From: Gryganskiella cystojenkinii
Taxonomy: Eukaryota; Mortierellomycota; Mortierellomycetes; Mortierellales; Mortierellaceae
Direction of reading: 5' to 3'
Length of the DNA: 64,000 nucleotides
Assembly: GCA_015852425.1 (NCBI GenBank)
Contig: JAAAIG010000038.1
Span: 28,464-92,463, forward strand
In this document: piece after piece, positions 1 through 13,165 of the stretch
Numbering within the stretch: the first letter of the stretch is position 1
How the letters are laid out: each line of letters starts with the position of its first letter
Made by a program: the position numbers and the translations under genes
Notes under the pieces: model-generated
Databases searched by the model: none
What the model saw: only the letters and a program-made list of their open reading frames with translations
Told to the model about the DNA's origin: nothing

Positions 1-101
1 GCAAAGCAATCCGTTCCCCTGTCTCCCCATTCATTCTCCTTCTTCTTTCATCGCGTCATTCGAGGCTCTTCTGTTCAACCTTCCATTTCACCCCTCTCCC
101 C

Positions 102-3100
102 ATGGTGCGCGGACCAACCTCCAAGCACAAGTTGCCCACAAAGGGCTCAGACTGGATAACTGCCGGTGCTCATAATACTTCCTCTGCGCGTGTCCAGCCC
201 AGCAATGAGACTCCTACGAAAAAGGCTCCCCTTCACATAAACACCTCCCACCAGACAACCCTCTTGCAAGACAGCACCAACCTGGCCTTAACCCTACAGC
301 GAACCAGTGTCCTCGTCCCCAAAGCGTTAGACCAAGCTCCTGACCCTCGACTGAACCTCTATGTCAAAGGCTTGCCACCAAACACAACCTCGGCCAGTCT
401 CTACGAAAAGTTCAAACCGTAAGTCAACCTAACTCCCCTGCCCTTTGAAAAATTCTAACTGCCTCGATTCTTGTTCCCCACCTTGGAATCTAACCACCTC
501 CCCCCTGGTTTGTCTTCTTCGCTCTCGTTTTCTTCAGTTACGGCAACATCTTGTCCTGCAAGATCATCGTGGACTATAGCACTGGACGCTGCAAAGGAGG
601 TTTTGTCTTATTTGACTCTCAGGAGAGTTGCACGGAGGCTCGTCGGGATTTGACTCGCGAGGGCCTATACGTCGCTGTCGCCCATGACTCGGTATCGCTA
701 AGCAAACTTCATTATGAATCGCCGACCCCGACCACAGAGGAGAAGCCCCTGGTACCCGAGGCAAGTAATAAAAACAGTATATCAGCATCTGCGGGAAAAA
801 AGACTCCCATCATTCGACTATGGCAGCAAAAGTGCTGATAAGTGTACCTTTACAAAACCATTCCTCAGCTGGATGATAGCGCAGCCTTCCCTGGTCTGCC
901 TGGGTCTACGAAAAAGGCACCAGACCAGACCCTCCCACCACCCTCAATCTCAACAGCAAAAGCAGCACTATCAACATCCGAGGCTATGGATCTTCGTTTG
1001 ACTTGGGAGAGTGCACCAGAGACAGATATGATTGCTGTGGCTTTGCCTGAACATGCCAATACCAATGGAACGCTACCATTGACGATACATGAAAGGCTCT
1101 CTCCAAACCCAGACGACCGTTCCTTCACCTTAGGACACTCATTTCTTGACTTCGATGATGGCTTTATCGGGACTCACCAACAGTTACTGTCGAATGATCT
1201 CAACCTGAAGAGCGGATTTCGACGGCGACCATCCCTTCTTGAACAAAAGACCTCATATTCGAACTTCAATGACATCGACAGGTACATGGTACGTGAATCA
1301 CACTGAAAAGGCGTCTTGAAACGTCTACTGCCATTGGCAAACGGCTGGAAAAACTCATACTCTCTTTTCTTTTTCCCGTGTTTTTCTTTTAGAACGCTCT
1401 GGAGTTGGCCAACGGTGCCTCTGCCCCTCCTCAGATCGCCAGCAATACCGAAGCTTCGCACCAGTTTGGCTCCTTCACAGCGCCTCATATATCCAGCACG
1501 GTTCTGGACGATTTTATGAGCGAGGAAAGGCCGAAGCAGCGTTCCACTGTGCGTTTTGAAGACTTGCCCGAAAACGTCAAATATTTGGATCTCTTCTATT
1601 TGTTTTCGCAGTAGGTAATTTGGCCTTATCATGTCCACATGAGCACGAACACTCCCAGAGGCTAATGAATTCCCTTATTTCAATCTGACAGGTATGGACC
1701 TCTTGTTCTGAGTTCTGTCGACATTCGCGATATCAACGAGCAGTGCCCGAGGACGGGAGTGGTCAGTTTTGAGTCGCATACGGATGCTGAATTTGCGGTC
1801 TGCTCTCTTTCGAAAGAAGGCTATCGTGTTTCTCATGCTCCAACCCCTGGCTACCACAACGAACCTATGATCGACGAACAACTCTATCATCAATATTATC
1901 AACAACATCAGGAAATGCTGCTACTTCCTCCCGAAGGGTTCGGATCGCCTTTGGAGCCTGCTGGATCGTCCACATTCCCGACCAATGACTCCTTTGGAAC
2001 GCCGCCAACTTATTACGATAACGAAAGCGAAACCCCATGGGAGAATTCGACACCAGAGTTCGAGTACGCGGACCTGAACGTCTTTGTGCGGAGACCGCCG
2101 CCAGGATTTGAAGATGGATATCTCTCTGGCTCGACTGGACAGGAAAAGTTTTCCATGGTAGGGATATCGCCGACGGCCGTCTCACTGTCCCCGTCTTCCT
2201 CGGTAGCTTCTTATGGTGCAACGACGGACGAATCAACCGATCGAGCACTTCAAACAACTCAGGATGGACATGGTCCAAACGTCGCTACAGTGAAAGCCCC
2301 TCCATCGGATGAGCCCGAACCAGCCAACAGAACGATTAAGCCCGGCATGTCCTATTCGGCGATTGTGAGAGTGCCACCAAAACCAAAACCAGAACCAAAA
2401 CCGGTCACGACTATTGAAGACAAGCGTAACGACTTCCTTAACCCTCCCAGTCTGGATTTAAAGAGACGCGGGAACACAAACAAGTCGTTGGACGAAAAAG
2501 AATACAACCTCAACCTGTTCTTGAAAGACCTGGAACCGACCATGGACGAATTCAAGCTCTACGAGATTTGCATCAAGTACGTCACATTAATGATGATTCC
2601 TCTACTCCGACTTGTTACTTGTTCTTAGGTGGCATGAAATGCTGATCACTCCCTCCTTTCCCTTGTTGATTAGATTTGGTCCCGTTATGTCTTGTAGAAC
2701 CATCACAACGCATCATGGGGTCTGCACTGGTCTCGGTTTTGTCATGTATATTCACAGGGAAAGTGTTGAGCGAGCGATCGAGGGAATGAAAGAGCTTGGT
2801 TACCATGCGGAGGTTGCGATCCAGTCTGCGACCAATAAGTTGCGATGCAAAGTCAGATCCGATACTTTGTTTCTCCAGAATATACCGCCTCATATTAAGG
2901 AGAATAAGGTTAGACTTGGGCAGATACTACTACTTCTGATGTTGTTGACAGCGTCCTAGATTTGTTCCTTTTTTTTCTTACCTCTTTTGCTGTTGTTTTG
3001 CCATTTTCTAGCTTCGCGAACTTTTCAAGCCGTACCATATTGAACATTGCAACGTTCTCAGAGATCACAGAACAGGAAAGGGAAAAGGCGTGGCTTTCCT

Positions 3101-3323
3101 TAAGTGAGTCACTCTGCTGTTGTCATTCTTGGTCTTAATGTTAATCGACTTTTTTGTGGAGTTGTAAACTAACCGCCTTCAATTCAATTCCGCGGTGCAC
3201 CTCTGGTATTGCAGGGTCAAGGATTTGAATGTAGCCGACCGGTTCATTGAAGAATACCACGGACGGATCCTTGGCATGGATTGGAAGCTGCCGCTGCAAG
3301 TTTCGCCTGCAAAAGAGCATTAA
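102..3323 (+). CDS. Four-RRM RNA-binding protein (RBMS/Elav-like)
   Basis: Probable cytoplasmic or nuclear mRNA-binding regulator of about 829 residues. My exon model is 102-418, 538-751, 869-1288, 1393-1610, 1692-2576, 2674-2908, 3012-3103, 3215-3323, and all phases agree. Four RRM domains are visible. RRM1 (about residues 84-160) has RNP2 LYVKGL and RNP1 KGGFVLF. RRM2 (about 370-440) reads VRFEDLP and then FSQYGPL. RRM3 (about 661-735) has LNLFLKDL and GLGFVMY. RRM4 (about 745-825) has LFLQNIP and KGVAFLK. Long Ser/Pro-rich linkers separate RRM1/2 from RRM3/4. RRM1 and RRM4 resemble the RBMS/Shep and Elav group, but I cannot assign an orthologue. The second intron is uncertain: two in-frame stops at 836-841 must be removed, and either 752-868 or 765-884 would fit the phase. 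The start is the first ATG after a CT-rich leader. Confidence 0.85.
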
Positions 3324-6300
3324 GTCTGTTTTTGCCGCATGCGTTTGTTGCGCCGAGGGACAACAATTCTTAACCTCAAAAAAATGAGTTGCGCGTTTGC
3401 CTAGGTTTGCAACGAGACAAAAGAAATGTAAAAGAAAATAAAATAATTGCCACCACCCCCAAAAAACAGGGTTGAGTTTGATGAGCACACAACACACGCG
3501 AGTCGAATCAAGACACGACACGGGTGAACTTACTCTTCATATTCTTTTTGAGGAGAATCCAGTTATAGTCAAACCACCCATTGTCGCTCACAAAATTTTT
3601 ATACGTGAAAATGTTTCCAATTTTTGATTTTATTTTTCCAGGCCTTGTCCGCCATTTCATGTTTTGCATGAGAAATTGTTGGCAAGGGCGATCCTAAAAA
3701 ATGGTTTATGGCAAAAACGCTTGTTTTTGGGATAAGCAAAGTGACACTTGCGACAAAGACCTGGGTGTCCGATTTTGCAGATTGTTGATGGAATGTCGAG
3801 AATTCAAGATCATTGTGAAATGAAAATTAGGAGGAGAATGGACAAATAACGGTTTCTGAGGAAAACGCTTGCACTTGTATTAAGAAAACCGGGTTTTGTG
3901 GAGACGATAGCGGTGTCAAACTATTTGAAAAACGTCTCTGGAGTGAGATCGAGGTGAATTGGGGTTTAATGGAGTGAATTTCGAGTGGATGTTGCTCGGC
4001 GATGAGACGAACATGAACGATGCCACTACCCAGGTCCCTCATAGGAGTGGACAATCTATCGATATACGTCGTCGTTTTTGTCAAAACGCCTTTATTACAG
4101 ATTCGTTTTTCACGTACGGGGTGAGCGACTATGGGTTGTTGGACTTATAATATACTCAGGTACGGCCATTTTTTCATTTTGATTCTCTCCAATTATTGCC
4201 TCAAAATCCAATGGCTAAAATGATTCAGCCGTAGTCCTTCCGTCATATTTCATCTCAATGACGATTGAATAGCAGACAACTGTTACTCTTCCCATCTTCC
4301 TTGCCAATTGAGACGCATACGCTTTTGTTTCTACAATCAAACAGCCCATGGTCTTTCTCTTTTGTAAGCTTAACTTGCTCTTCACATAGTCTCACACCCC
4401 ACGTCCACGGCTTACCGAGGATTCCACAAAAAATTGGATCATGGGCGCTTCATACTTTGTCATAAAAAACACCGTCGCGCGTGCTCACAGATCTTCCTTG
4501 TTTGTTATCGAATATCGACCCTCTTTTTTTCCGTTTTGATCGTCGTTGTTGGATCCCTGCTAGATCGAGACTGTACCATCAAATCGCAACCCAAGTGGAC
4601 TTTTCGGCCTTCTGGCCTACTCCTCTGTCTTATGCCCTCTCCTTTTTTCCGTCGCCTTACGTACATTTCATCATTAGATGGTTCCCAGGCTAGGTGTCAG
4701 GTAGCTGAACTTCCTCAGGGTACTTTGATGATTCAAAACTTGTCTTTCGTCATCATCAAAAAATATATCCCGCACTAGTACCCTCTCTTAAAGAAAAAAT
4801 TGATGTATTATTAACAAAAAATATGAGGGTCGATCTAAAATGAATTATTGGTATCAGATCGTCAAATTCTCGGTGGACAGGTTTCTGAAAGTCCAGCAGA
4901 ACGGCTCTAACCTCCGTCCTTCCCAGTGACGCAAACGGATCATTGGAGCGTCACCCCCACGTTTTAGCGCGGGATATCTTTTTTTTTTCGTGATTCGTCG
5001 TGAGGTCCGATCGAACCTCCACTTTTGATTGACTAAAGAAGAAGTTGTTAGAATTGAACCGGAACCTTGGTTCCCGAAGGGAGGTGTAAGAAGGTTTTTT
5101 CCTGTACGAGAGTGGACAGAGAGAAGGATGGGGTCAGTCAAACTCTCTCGTCCATTTTTTGTGAAAAAAGAGAAATGGAGGTGGCTGTTGCGAAAAGTCT
5201 AGGCCACTAAGATCAGGAGAAGACAATAGATCATAAAACCAGGCACAGGGGCAGAATGGAAACTAAATGCAAGGTTTGACAAAGTGAGTACATGAGTACA
5301 ATCAAGGGACAATTTCTTGATTGGGCCGTGGGACAATTGCGAAGTGAAAGGAGAACAAGAGCCATTCGAACAAAGGAGTTAGGATAATCAAGGCCCCGAA
5401 GAACAAGATACAAAAAAAAGTATTTATGTTATTACGTTGCTTGAGTTTCGGTTGGTTTTCCCAGACTCTTCTTTCTCGTTCTCTCGTGTCCTCGTGAACC
5501 TTGTCCCTGAACAGAAAAAAAAAGCGATAAGCTGGGGGAGATGTGCAATCTGAGAAAGCTTCATTATTTTTTTATAGTTTATGCTTCAGTCACAAAGGAA
5601 ATGTGTGTTATCTCGAACCCTTCCTCAAAGACAGAAAGATTCAAAATTAATCAGAGTCGAGAACTTTTAACGTGCAAGAGACTATCCAGAATGAGGTTTC
5701 TTCCGTCATTGGCCAAATCGTGTGTCAAGGTTGCAAGTAGTGAGGGTTTCGGAGAGAACGTGGACAACAAAAAAGGATGAGCGAAAATCTGTACACGGAC
5801 ACCTAACAAAATGCGAAATCCGATCCAGAATGCTTCGAATTTTTTATCCCTGTGATATTTACATCGTCTTTTTTTGTTGTGTCCGGGAACCTCCGGATCG
5901 TTCACTGCTTTGCTCTGCTCCCTACTTTCACCAAGCGTGCACAACGACACACCAATAATATACAGCAAAAGTGAAATAAAAAACGAGGCATTTTTTTTCT
6001 GTGAGGTAGAATTATTTCCTTGCAAGAGCCAACGTAACGCGCATTGAAGCTTAAAAAAAAATAGATAAAGGGTGAACATGGACCGAACCCCGTCTTGTCT
6101 ACAGTAAAAATTGCCTCAGATCATGAGCCATCATGTGTGCCATACACTGATTGTCGACACAAGGTGGTGTGCAAAGAGGAATTATTGTGTGCCTGTGCTT
6201 TTTGAGGCTATTTGACCATCCCCAAAAGCTACAACAAGGAATGAACAGTTGTTGTGGAAGAAAAGTGCCACTTATGGAAATACCATGCACAAGACCGTGA

Positions 6301-9300
6301 AACGTGGCGTCACTGACGATTACTGCATTTTTGACGTAGCCTTCTTTTTTCGCAACATAGGACAGCGCCGTGACGGCAGACCTGAGGTTGCTACTACTAG
6401 CCAGGATTGCTCATTGATTTTCGAGCTTCCCACTCGACTTTCTCGGCAGTCTCGACTAACTCTCATCATCACCATCATCGCCTGTTGGTCATCAGGGTAT
6501 CTCACTTACCCTGTTCTTTTTTTTAAAAAAATTCGCGCATCATGTAATTGCACATCTCTTTTTTTTTGTCGGTTTTATCAAGGGGACCCGCGATAAGTGT
6601 TTGTTGACCATGAGCCTCGATTTTTTTATTTATTTTCTATTTTTTTTTTTTTTTACATCTGTGAGCGATAGTCCAGAAACGGCAAACCATGCATGACGAA
6701 AATAGGGAATGACCATGGACAAATCAGAAAGATAATTTTTTGGGTTACTGATAAAACAGAGCGGGAGAGCGAGAGGCTTGGTAGTTGTTGGTGGTAAAAC
6801 TGCGATGGTGGTGGAGAGCGTTTTACAACCATGCATATGCGCGATAAATAAAGCTGTAAGAGAGTCGATGAATGTTAGTGAGACCATTGACTCGCACCCC
6901 TCCGTTTTGTTAATTGATCCAAAGGAGAAAGTAAAAAGTAGATCAGGGTGCAGTGCAGATCCCACAATTGACCATCACAGATCGATGTAGAGAGGGTAGC
7001 GTGACCTATTTCGTTCGTTGTTTGTTAGTGTCACCTTTTTTAGTTCCCAGGAATGCATGCTGTTGGATCGTGCCCCTCCTGACCATTGATCGGTTTACTG
7101 TACGTTATTTTTGATTGAAAAATCCAGGGGAAAACTCTCTGACGATGATGATGAAACCTTTAGACTAAATTATCCAATTGCCTCTGCTCCCTGCCCCTGC
7201 CTTCCATTCTCTCCACTACGGTACCGTCTTTTTTTTTTGACAAATCCTCGGGTTTTTCCTGCCAAATGGGTTTGGTTGAAAAAAAAACAAAAAAGACGCA
7301 TTCCGCAGACCATCCGATGCGCAATTGCCTAGTGTACGGCCAATGGTGTGCTATGCTGCAAACTGAAACTCACCAAAGAGTTTTCGATCATGACGCAAAG
7401 CCTTGCTGCGAGAATGACCCGCGGGCATTTTTTTTTTTTTGCACTTGCTAATCATGTTGACTTGATCCACGATCTCCCAAGGATGTTCACCATCCCCACG
7501 CAGAAAGGTATCGATTGGAGTCATCTCAAAAGAAGGCGAAAAATAATTCAAAATGGCCAAAAGGCCACGCGAGAACTGAAATTTTTCGACCTGTCCGCCG
7601 AATAAGAATCAAGCAGAAAGCGAAAATAACCTAATAACCTGTTTCCAGCTACAATCGATGCAATAGTCCAAGCGATCCAGAAGGGGATTTACAGGGTGTT
7701 TTTTACAATACATTCGAGGAGACCTACCAGCGTGAGAATACCTTCGACAAGGAGGGCGAGGCAGAGAAGGGTAACCATGTTCGTGATCAAGACGAGGATC
7801 GACTGCTGTGCCGTTTTTTGCAATCTCCCGGGAAAACGGTGAAAGAACGTCAGTCATCAAAAAGCGTAATTGAAAGACAAAACGATGTGGAAAGAAGTAC
7901 TGTATGACGATAGTCTAAACAACACTCACTCTGAACAGGATGGGACCCGGTGACAAATGCATGCGCATTTGTCCAGAAAGATAAAAAAAAACAGGGTTCG
8001 GGCAGGCACGCAAAACTGTACCTGAATTGTTCGCTGCGAATCGCAATCGAGAGTTGCACTGACGGAGGGTCAACAACGTGGAAAAATAAGTGAGCGATTT
8101 TTTTCTATGTGTGCGTGTACCTTGAGGTTGGGCAAAGGCCGCCCAGAGAAATGGTTGGAAGACTTCAGACAGGTGTTCAAATAAAAAAAAAAGGATAATG
8201 TTTACCCTGATACGATATGAGGGAGGTGACGGAGCAAAGTTGATTGGGGGACAAGGTTCACTACCTTTTTTGCAATTCAGTCCGTAATGCGCTCATTTTG
8301 CTGTCCATCTGGTCGTCTTTTCTATTTTGGAACATTTTGGTTTGTGTAATGAATGACTTTCAATTCAATTATTCGCCCAGGGGATCTGTTGTGTTTAGTT
8401 TTTGCCTGCGGTTGATGTGATTGCTGCTAACCCTGTCATCGTGCAACAACACTGCTGCCTGTGCGGAAGGCTTGTGCTAAACCGTGGTTGCTATTGTTCT
8501 TTTGTTATCGTTGTTTGTCATTCTCGATGACGGTGGTGCTCAATTGCACAGTGATGGTTCTTCCGACGAGAGTTATCTCTGGGACGGACAGACAATAGCG
8601 GATCAGGCACTATCAAAACACACGAACCTGAAGACATTAAGTCGATTTCGACTCGAGGCAAAGTTGAGTGGTGAGTGGTCCGTTTTTCCTCCTTTGCTGA
8701 GACACCAAGACTGAAATCAAAAGAGACAGGGAGAAAGAGGTCTTTGATTTCCCATTCGATCGCGCGATTGAGACACTCGTCGTTGTCCACTCAGAGCAAA
8801 AGGAAAAAAATAAAAAAATCTTTCAAGCAATGATGGAGAAACATATGCCCGCATCCCCTTCATCCTCTCTTTCGCCGAACTCTCTTTGAAAAAAAAAAAT
8901 TCTTCCTCATTCTAAAATTTTACTCAATTCAATTGCGCTGTGCACCCTTTTTTTTGCGTATCGCATCACAACACCAAAGCCCCTCACCATTTTTCCGACT
9001 GCTCAAGATCGACCCTCCTCAAACGCAAACTTGCAAAATCTACTCACTTCAATTCAATCTATTAACACCACTATCTTGGACATCCCATCCTATAAAGACC
9101 TCATTTTCCCCAAGTCGTTTTTTTTTTGTTTTCTTTTCTCTTTTCTCCATCATTCTCTCGTCTCTTAATCTCTTTGATTGTCATCTTCTCCTCCGACTTT
9201 CATCTCTCTCTCTTCTCTCTCCTTTCCTCGTCCCTCCCTCCTCCTCGTTTGCCTATCTTGACTCCTCAATTTCTTTAAGTGTACCCCAACACTTGATCTT

Positions 9301-9336
9301 TTCCTCCCTCCCACACCAAACAACCCACCTCACCAA
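3324..9336. other. 6-kb stretch with no supported gene, upstream of the H+-ATPase
   Basis: I see no convincing protein gene here on either strand. Open frames are short, lack splice partners and have non-coding composition with many homopolymer A/T runs. No tRNA, rRNA, spliceosomal RNA or TPP-riboswitch pattern was recognised. The last 450 bases are the H+-ATPase promoter and leader, with a TATA box and a pyrimidine-rich tract. The rest could hold distal regulatory DNA, 5' untranslated exons or non-coding RNAs that I cannot detect by eye. Confidence 0.5.
9091..9096 (+). promoter_or_regulatory. TATA box of the H+-ATPase gene
   Basis: TATAAA lies about 240 bases before the start codon. It is followed by a long CT-rich tract (about 9110-9290), the usual leader signature of highly expressed fungal genes. 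Transcription probably starts a few tens of bases downstream, which would give a leader of roughly 200 bases. Confidence 0.55.
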
Positions 9337-12300
9337 ATGACTTCCTCCGCTGCTCCTTCCAAGGAACTTACCGAGGGTCAGAGTACCCCCGCTGGCACCA
9401 AGGCCTCTTCGGTCACCATCGATGTCAACGTCGCCACGATCGATATCGAGGACTTGTACAACAAGGACAAGTTCGACATGTCGACCATGGAGACCGATAA
9501 CATCTTCCAGTTGTTAAAGACCAGCGAGAGCGGTCTCACCACTGCCGAAGCCCAATCCCGTATTGCCAAGGTAATGATTGAACAGAAAAAAAGGAGATAT
9601 CTGATCCGTGGACAAACTTTTTTTTTTCGGAGATGAGCTATTTGACGATCTGTTTGTGTTCGTGGTTGGACGTTTTTTCACTCCGTCCGTTGCAATTGAC
9701 AGTCGGAAAATCCGACCACACAACAAAACAAAAAAAGTTCGACGCTGTGTGCGACATCTGGAAAAAAAAAATGCACCGAGAAACAAGACTAACCAAAATC
9801 ATTTTATCTATTTTTCAAAACAGTTTGGTTACAACAGACTTGAGCAAAAGGAAGTCAACCCCATCATGCAGTTTCTCTCCTTCATGTGGAACCCTCTTTC
9901 CTGGGTTATGGAGGCTGCTGCTATCGTTGCCATTGCCTTGTCCAACGGAGGTGGCAAAGCTCCCGACTGGCCCGATTTCGTCGGTATCGTCCTGCTCTTG
10001 CTTGCTAACGCGACTATTGGTTTCATCGAGGAACGTCAAGCTGGTAACGCTGTCAAGGCCCTCATGGCCTCTTTGGCTCCCCAGGCGAAGATCAAGCGTG
10101 ATGGTCAGTGGGCCACTCTCGATGCTGCCGATCTCGTTCCCGGTGATGTTATCGCTGTCAAGCTCGGTGATATTGTCCCTGCTGATGCCCGTCTTATCGA
10201 TGCCGTGAACATTTCTATTGATCAGGCTGCTCTCACTGGTGAATCCCTTCCCTCGAACAAGCATAACGGCGATGAAATCTTCTCTGGTTCCACCGTCAAG
10301 CAGGGAGAGGGCGAGGCTGTTGTCATTGGTACTGGTTCCAACACCTTCTTCGGTCGTGCTGCCAAGCTTGTCCAGATGGCTGGCGATGACGTTGGTCACT
10401 TGCAAATCGTCTTGGCCCGTATTGGTCGCTTCTGTATCGGTTCCATTGCCTTCTTTTTGGTCATTGAGGTCATTGTCATGTACGCCGCCTTCAAGTACGA
10501 TTACCGACGTGGTATCGACAACGTTCTTGTCTTGCTCATTGGTGGTATCCCCATTGCCATGCCCACTGTCCTCTCCGTCACCCTCGCTATTGGTGCCCGT
10601 CAGCTCGCTGAGCACAAGGCTATTGTTACCCGCATGTCCGCCATTGAGGAGTTGGCTGGTGTCACCATTCTTTGCTCTGACAAGACCGGAACTTTGACCC
10701 TTAACGAGCTTACCATTGACAAGACCAACATCAAGACCTATTCTGACGTCTCTCCTGATGATATCATGCTCTACTCTGCCTATGCCTCCCGTGTCGAGAA
10801 CCAGGATGCTATTGATACTTGCGTCGTCGGTTCTTTGCCCAATGCCTCCATGGCCCGTGATGGTATCGAGCAGCTCGACTTCATTCCCTTTAACCCTACC
10901 GACAAGCGTACCCAGATGACCTACCGCCGCCTCGCTGACGGAACTGTCCACCGTGTTTCCAAGGGTATGTCCTCGATCATCCTCGATCTCTGCACTCGTA
11001 ACAAGACTGAGGCCCAGATTGCCCAGATGCACGCTGATGTCGATGAGTTTGCCTTCCGTGGTCTTCGTGCCCTTGCTGTTGCTATTGAGGAGGTTCCCGA
11101 GGGCCAGAAGGACTCCGCCGGAACTGGATTCACCCTCATCGGTCTTTTGCCCATTTACGATCCCCCCCGTCACGATACCAAGGAGACCATTGATCGTGCC
11201 CAGGCTCTCGGTGTTGAGGTCAAGATGATTACTGGTGATCAGCTCGCCATTGCCAAGGAGACTGGTCGTCGTCTCGGTTTGGGTGATCACATGTTCAATG
11301 CTTCCGTTCTCCGTGATGGTCCTCCCGCTGATGACAATGTCAAGTCTAACACTGTCGATGAGCTCGTTCTTGAGGCCGATGGTTTCGCCGGTGTCTATCC
11401 CGAGCACAAGTATGATATCGTTGCCCGTCTCCAGAACCTCGGACATTTCACTGCCATGACTGGTGATGGTGTCAACGATGCCCCCGCTCTTGCCAAGGCC
11501 AACGTCGGCATTGCTGTCGCTGATGCCTCAGATGCTGCCCGCTCTGCTGCCGATATCGTCTTGACCGAACCCGGTCTTTCGGTTATTATCGATGCCATCT
11601 TAGGATCCCGCCAGATTTTCCAGCGCATGCGCAACTACGCTGCCTACACCTGCTCGATCACCATCCGTGTTGTTCTCTGCTTCACTGTCATGTGCTTCGC
11701 CTGGAGATTCGATTTCCCTCCTTTCATGGTTCTTATTCTCGCTATTTTGAACGATGGCACCATCTTGACCATTTCCAAGGATCGCGTTGTTCCCTCGCAG
11801 TTCCCTAACCACTGGGATCTCAAGGAGATTTTCACCTCTGCCATCGTCTACGGTATCTACTTGACCGCCTCCACCCTCGTCTTCTTTGCTGTCGCTTTCA
11901 ACACCCGTTTCTTCCAGAACATGGGTCTTTCCAGTTTCGGGGATGATCCCAACCACGGCCAGCTGCACTCGATTATTTACCTCCAGGTCTCGACCTTGTC
12001 CCAGGCTTTGATCTTCGTCACCCGTTCCCATGGCTTCTCTTATGTTGAGCGTCCCTCTGCTATTTTGGCTTTCGCCTTCGTCTTTGCTCAGGTTGTCGCT
12101 ACCTTGATCGCCGTGTACGCCAACTGGGGTTTTACCAACATTCTTGGATGCGGTTGGGGTTGGGCTGCTGCTGTCTGGGTCTGGAACATCATCTGGTACT
12201 TCCCCTTGGATCTCGTCAAGTTTGCTTTGGCCAAGGCCTTCAAGCCCACTGTCGAGTCGATCAAGGAGAAGGAGAAGGATTTGGCTCTTGCCCGTACCCG

Positions 12301-12484
12301 CTCTGCCCACTCTTACTACTCTTCTCACTTCGATCAGTACACAAACCAGCCCCGCAACTTTTCTCGCAAGAACTCGGTTGCTGGCCCTCTTACTGCCGAT
12401 GGCAAGTCCCTTGGTGTCTCCTCGCACGAGATGCGTCGCTTCAGCACCATCCAGGCTGCTCAGGCCTCGAGCGCTTTGAACTAA
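9337..12484 (+). CDS. PMA1: Plasma-membrane H+-ATPase (P-type, IIIA)
   Basis: The enzyme pumps protons out across the plasma membrane using ATP and sets the membrane potential that drives nutrient uptake. Exons are 9337-9570 and 9824-12484, phase 0, giving 964 residues. The family landmarks are all present: actuator TGES at 216-219, phosphorylation site DKTGTLT with Asp364, and hinge [12 protein letters not shown] near 623. Hydrophobic helices M1-M2, M3-M4 and M5-M10 surround them. The M4 segment reads [11 protein letters not shown], the form in plant and protist pumps, where Saccharomyces and other Dikarya have PVGLPAVV. The C-terminus is a hydrophilic regulatory tail rich in Ser and Arg. 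Codon use is strongly biased (GCC/GCT, AAG, GAG, CGT), indicating very high expression. A polyadenylation signal follows at 12646. Only the N-terminal start is less certain. Confidence 0.97.
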
Positions 12485-13165
12485 TCTGTCTTTGCGCGCA
12501 GAAAAAGTTACTCTCCACTCTCATTTCTTTACGCACCCCACTTTTTAGATTGTAACATTTCTCCTTTACTATTTTGTTGTTTCTTTTGTCTATACTTATA
12601 TCCTCATAATCATTCACTCTTTTTCATTTTTTCTCATACTTGTACAATAAAAACAACGGAATATATCTATTTGAAAACTTGAGTTTTATCAAAAAAAAAA
12701 AAGGCGTCGATCCTATTGTATGTTTGTATGTGGCCTGCAATTTCATCAAAAAAAAAGCGTCGATCCTATTGTACTGTATAGTAGCGTCGTTCAATGTCTT
12801 GTTCCTTGTGGAGAAATAGCATCGGATTGCAAGGACAGCGGATATGGTGCAAGAACAGACAGAAAGAGAGTAGTTGCTGTGTGTGATCCGTTATTTCCAA
12901 GCACAATAAGTTGACGTCACTTTTTCTGTGACAGCCAATAAGGACAGGCACCACACCAATACCGCCCCACCACAGTCCGTCTGTTCTGTCTCTGACAAAA
13001 AAAAAGATAAATTCAAATTTGATGCATCCATTTTGGCAGATGTGCTCATTTTTGTTCCTTGTTTCTTTCCTTTCTTTTCATCTCCACATCTAATTCACAT
13101 GCGCGCTCACCGTTGATGACCCTCCAGGACTAAAAAACAGCAAAAAAACACAAAAAAACACCCAC
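12485..13165. other. Spacer between H+-ATPase and CCR4
   Basis: This holds the H+-ATPase 3' untranslated region, with AATAAA at 12646-12651, and the CCR4 promoter. A 53-base-period direct repeat lies at 12704-12773. I see no gene. Confidence 0.6.
12704..12773. repeat. Short direct repeat, period 53 bases
   Basis: The 17-mer GCGTCGATCCTATTGTA occurs exactly at 12704-12720 and again at 12757-12773, each time behind an ATC plus poly-A run. It looks like a local tandem duplication just past the H+-ATPase polyadenylation site. Confidence 0.85.

Noticed and set aside
4605..4625. CGGCCTTCTGGCC resembling the start of U2 snRNA
   Set aside because: It is only a short palindrome-like match; the conserved U2 branch-recognition sequence does not follow.
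4434..4778. 114-codon frame in the 6-kb gap
   Set aside because: No domain, poor codon use, no promoter or homologous context; likely chance.
9815..11446. 543-codon open frame antisense to the H+-ATPase
   Set aside because: It is an artefact of strong codon bias on the sense strand: low-complexity Gly/Thr/Asp/Leu composition, no domain, exactly opposite a certain gene.
11600..12427. 275-codon antisense frame in the same gene
   Set aside because: Same cause as above; mirror of biased sense codons.
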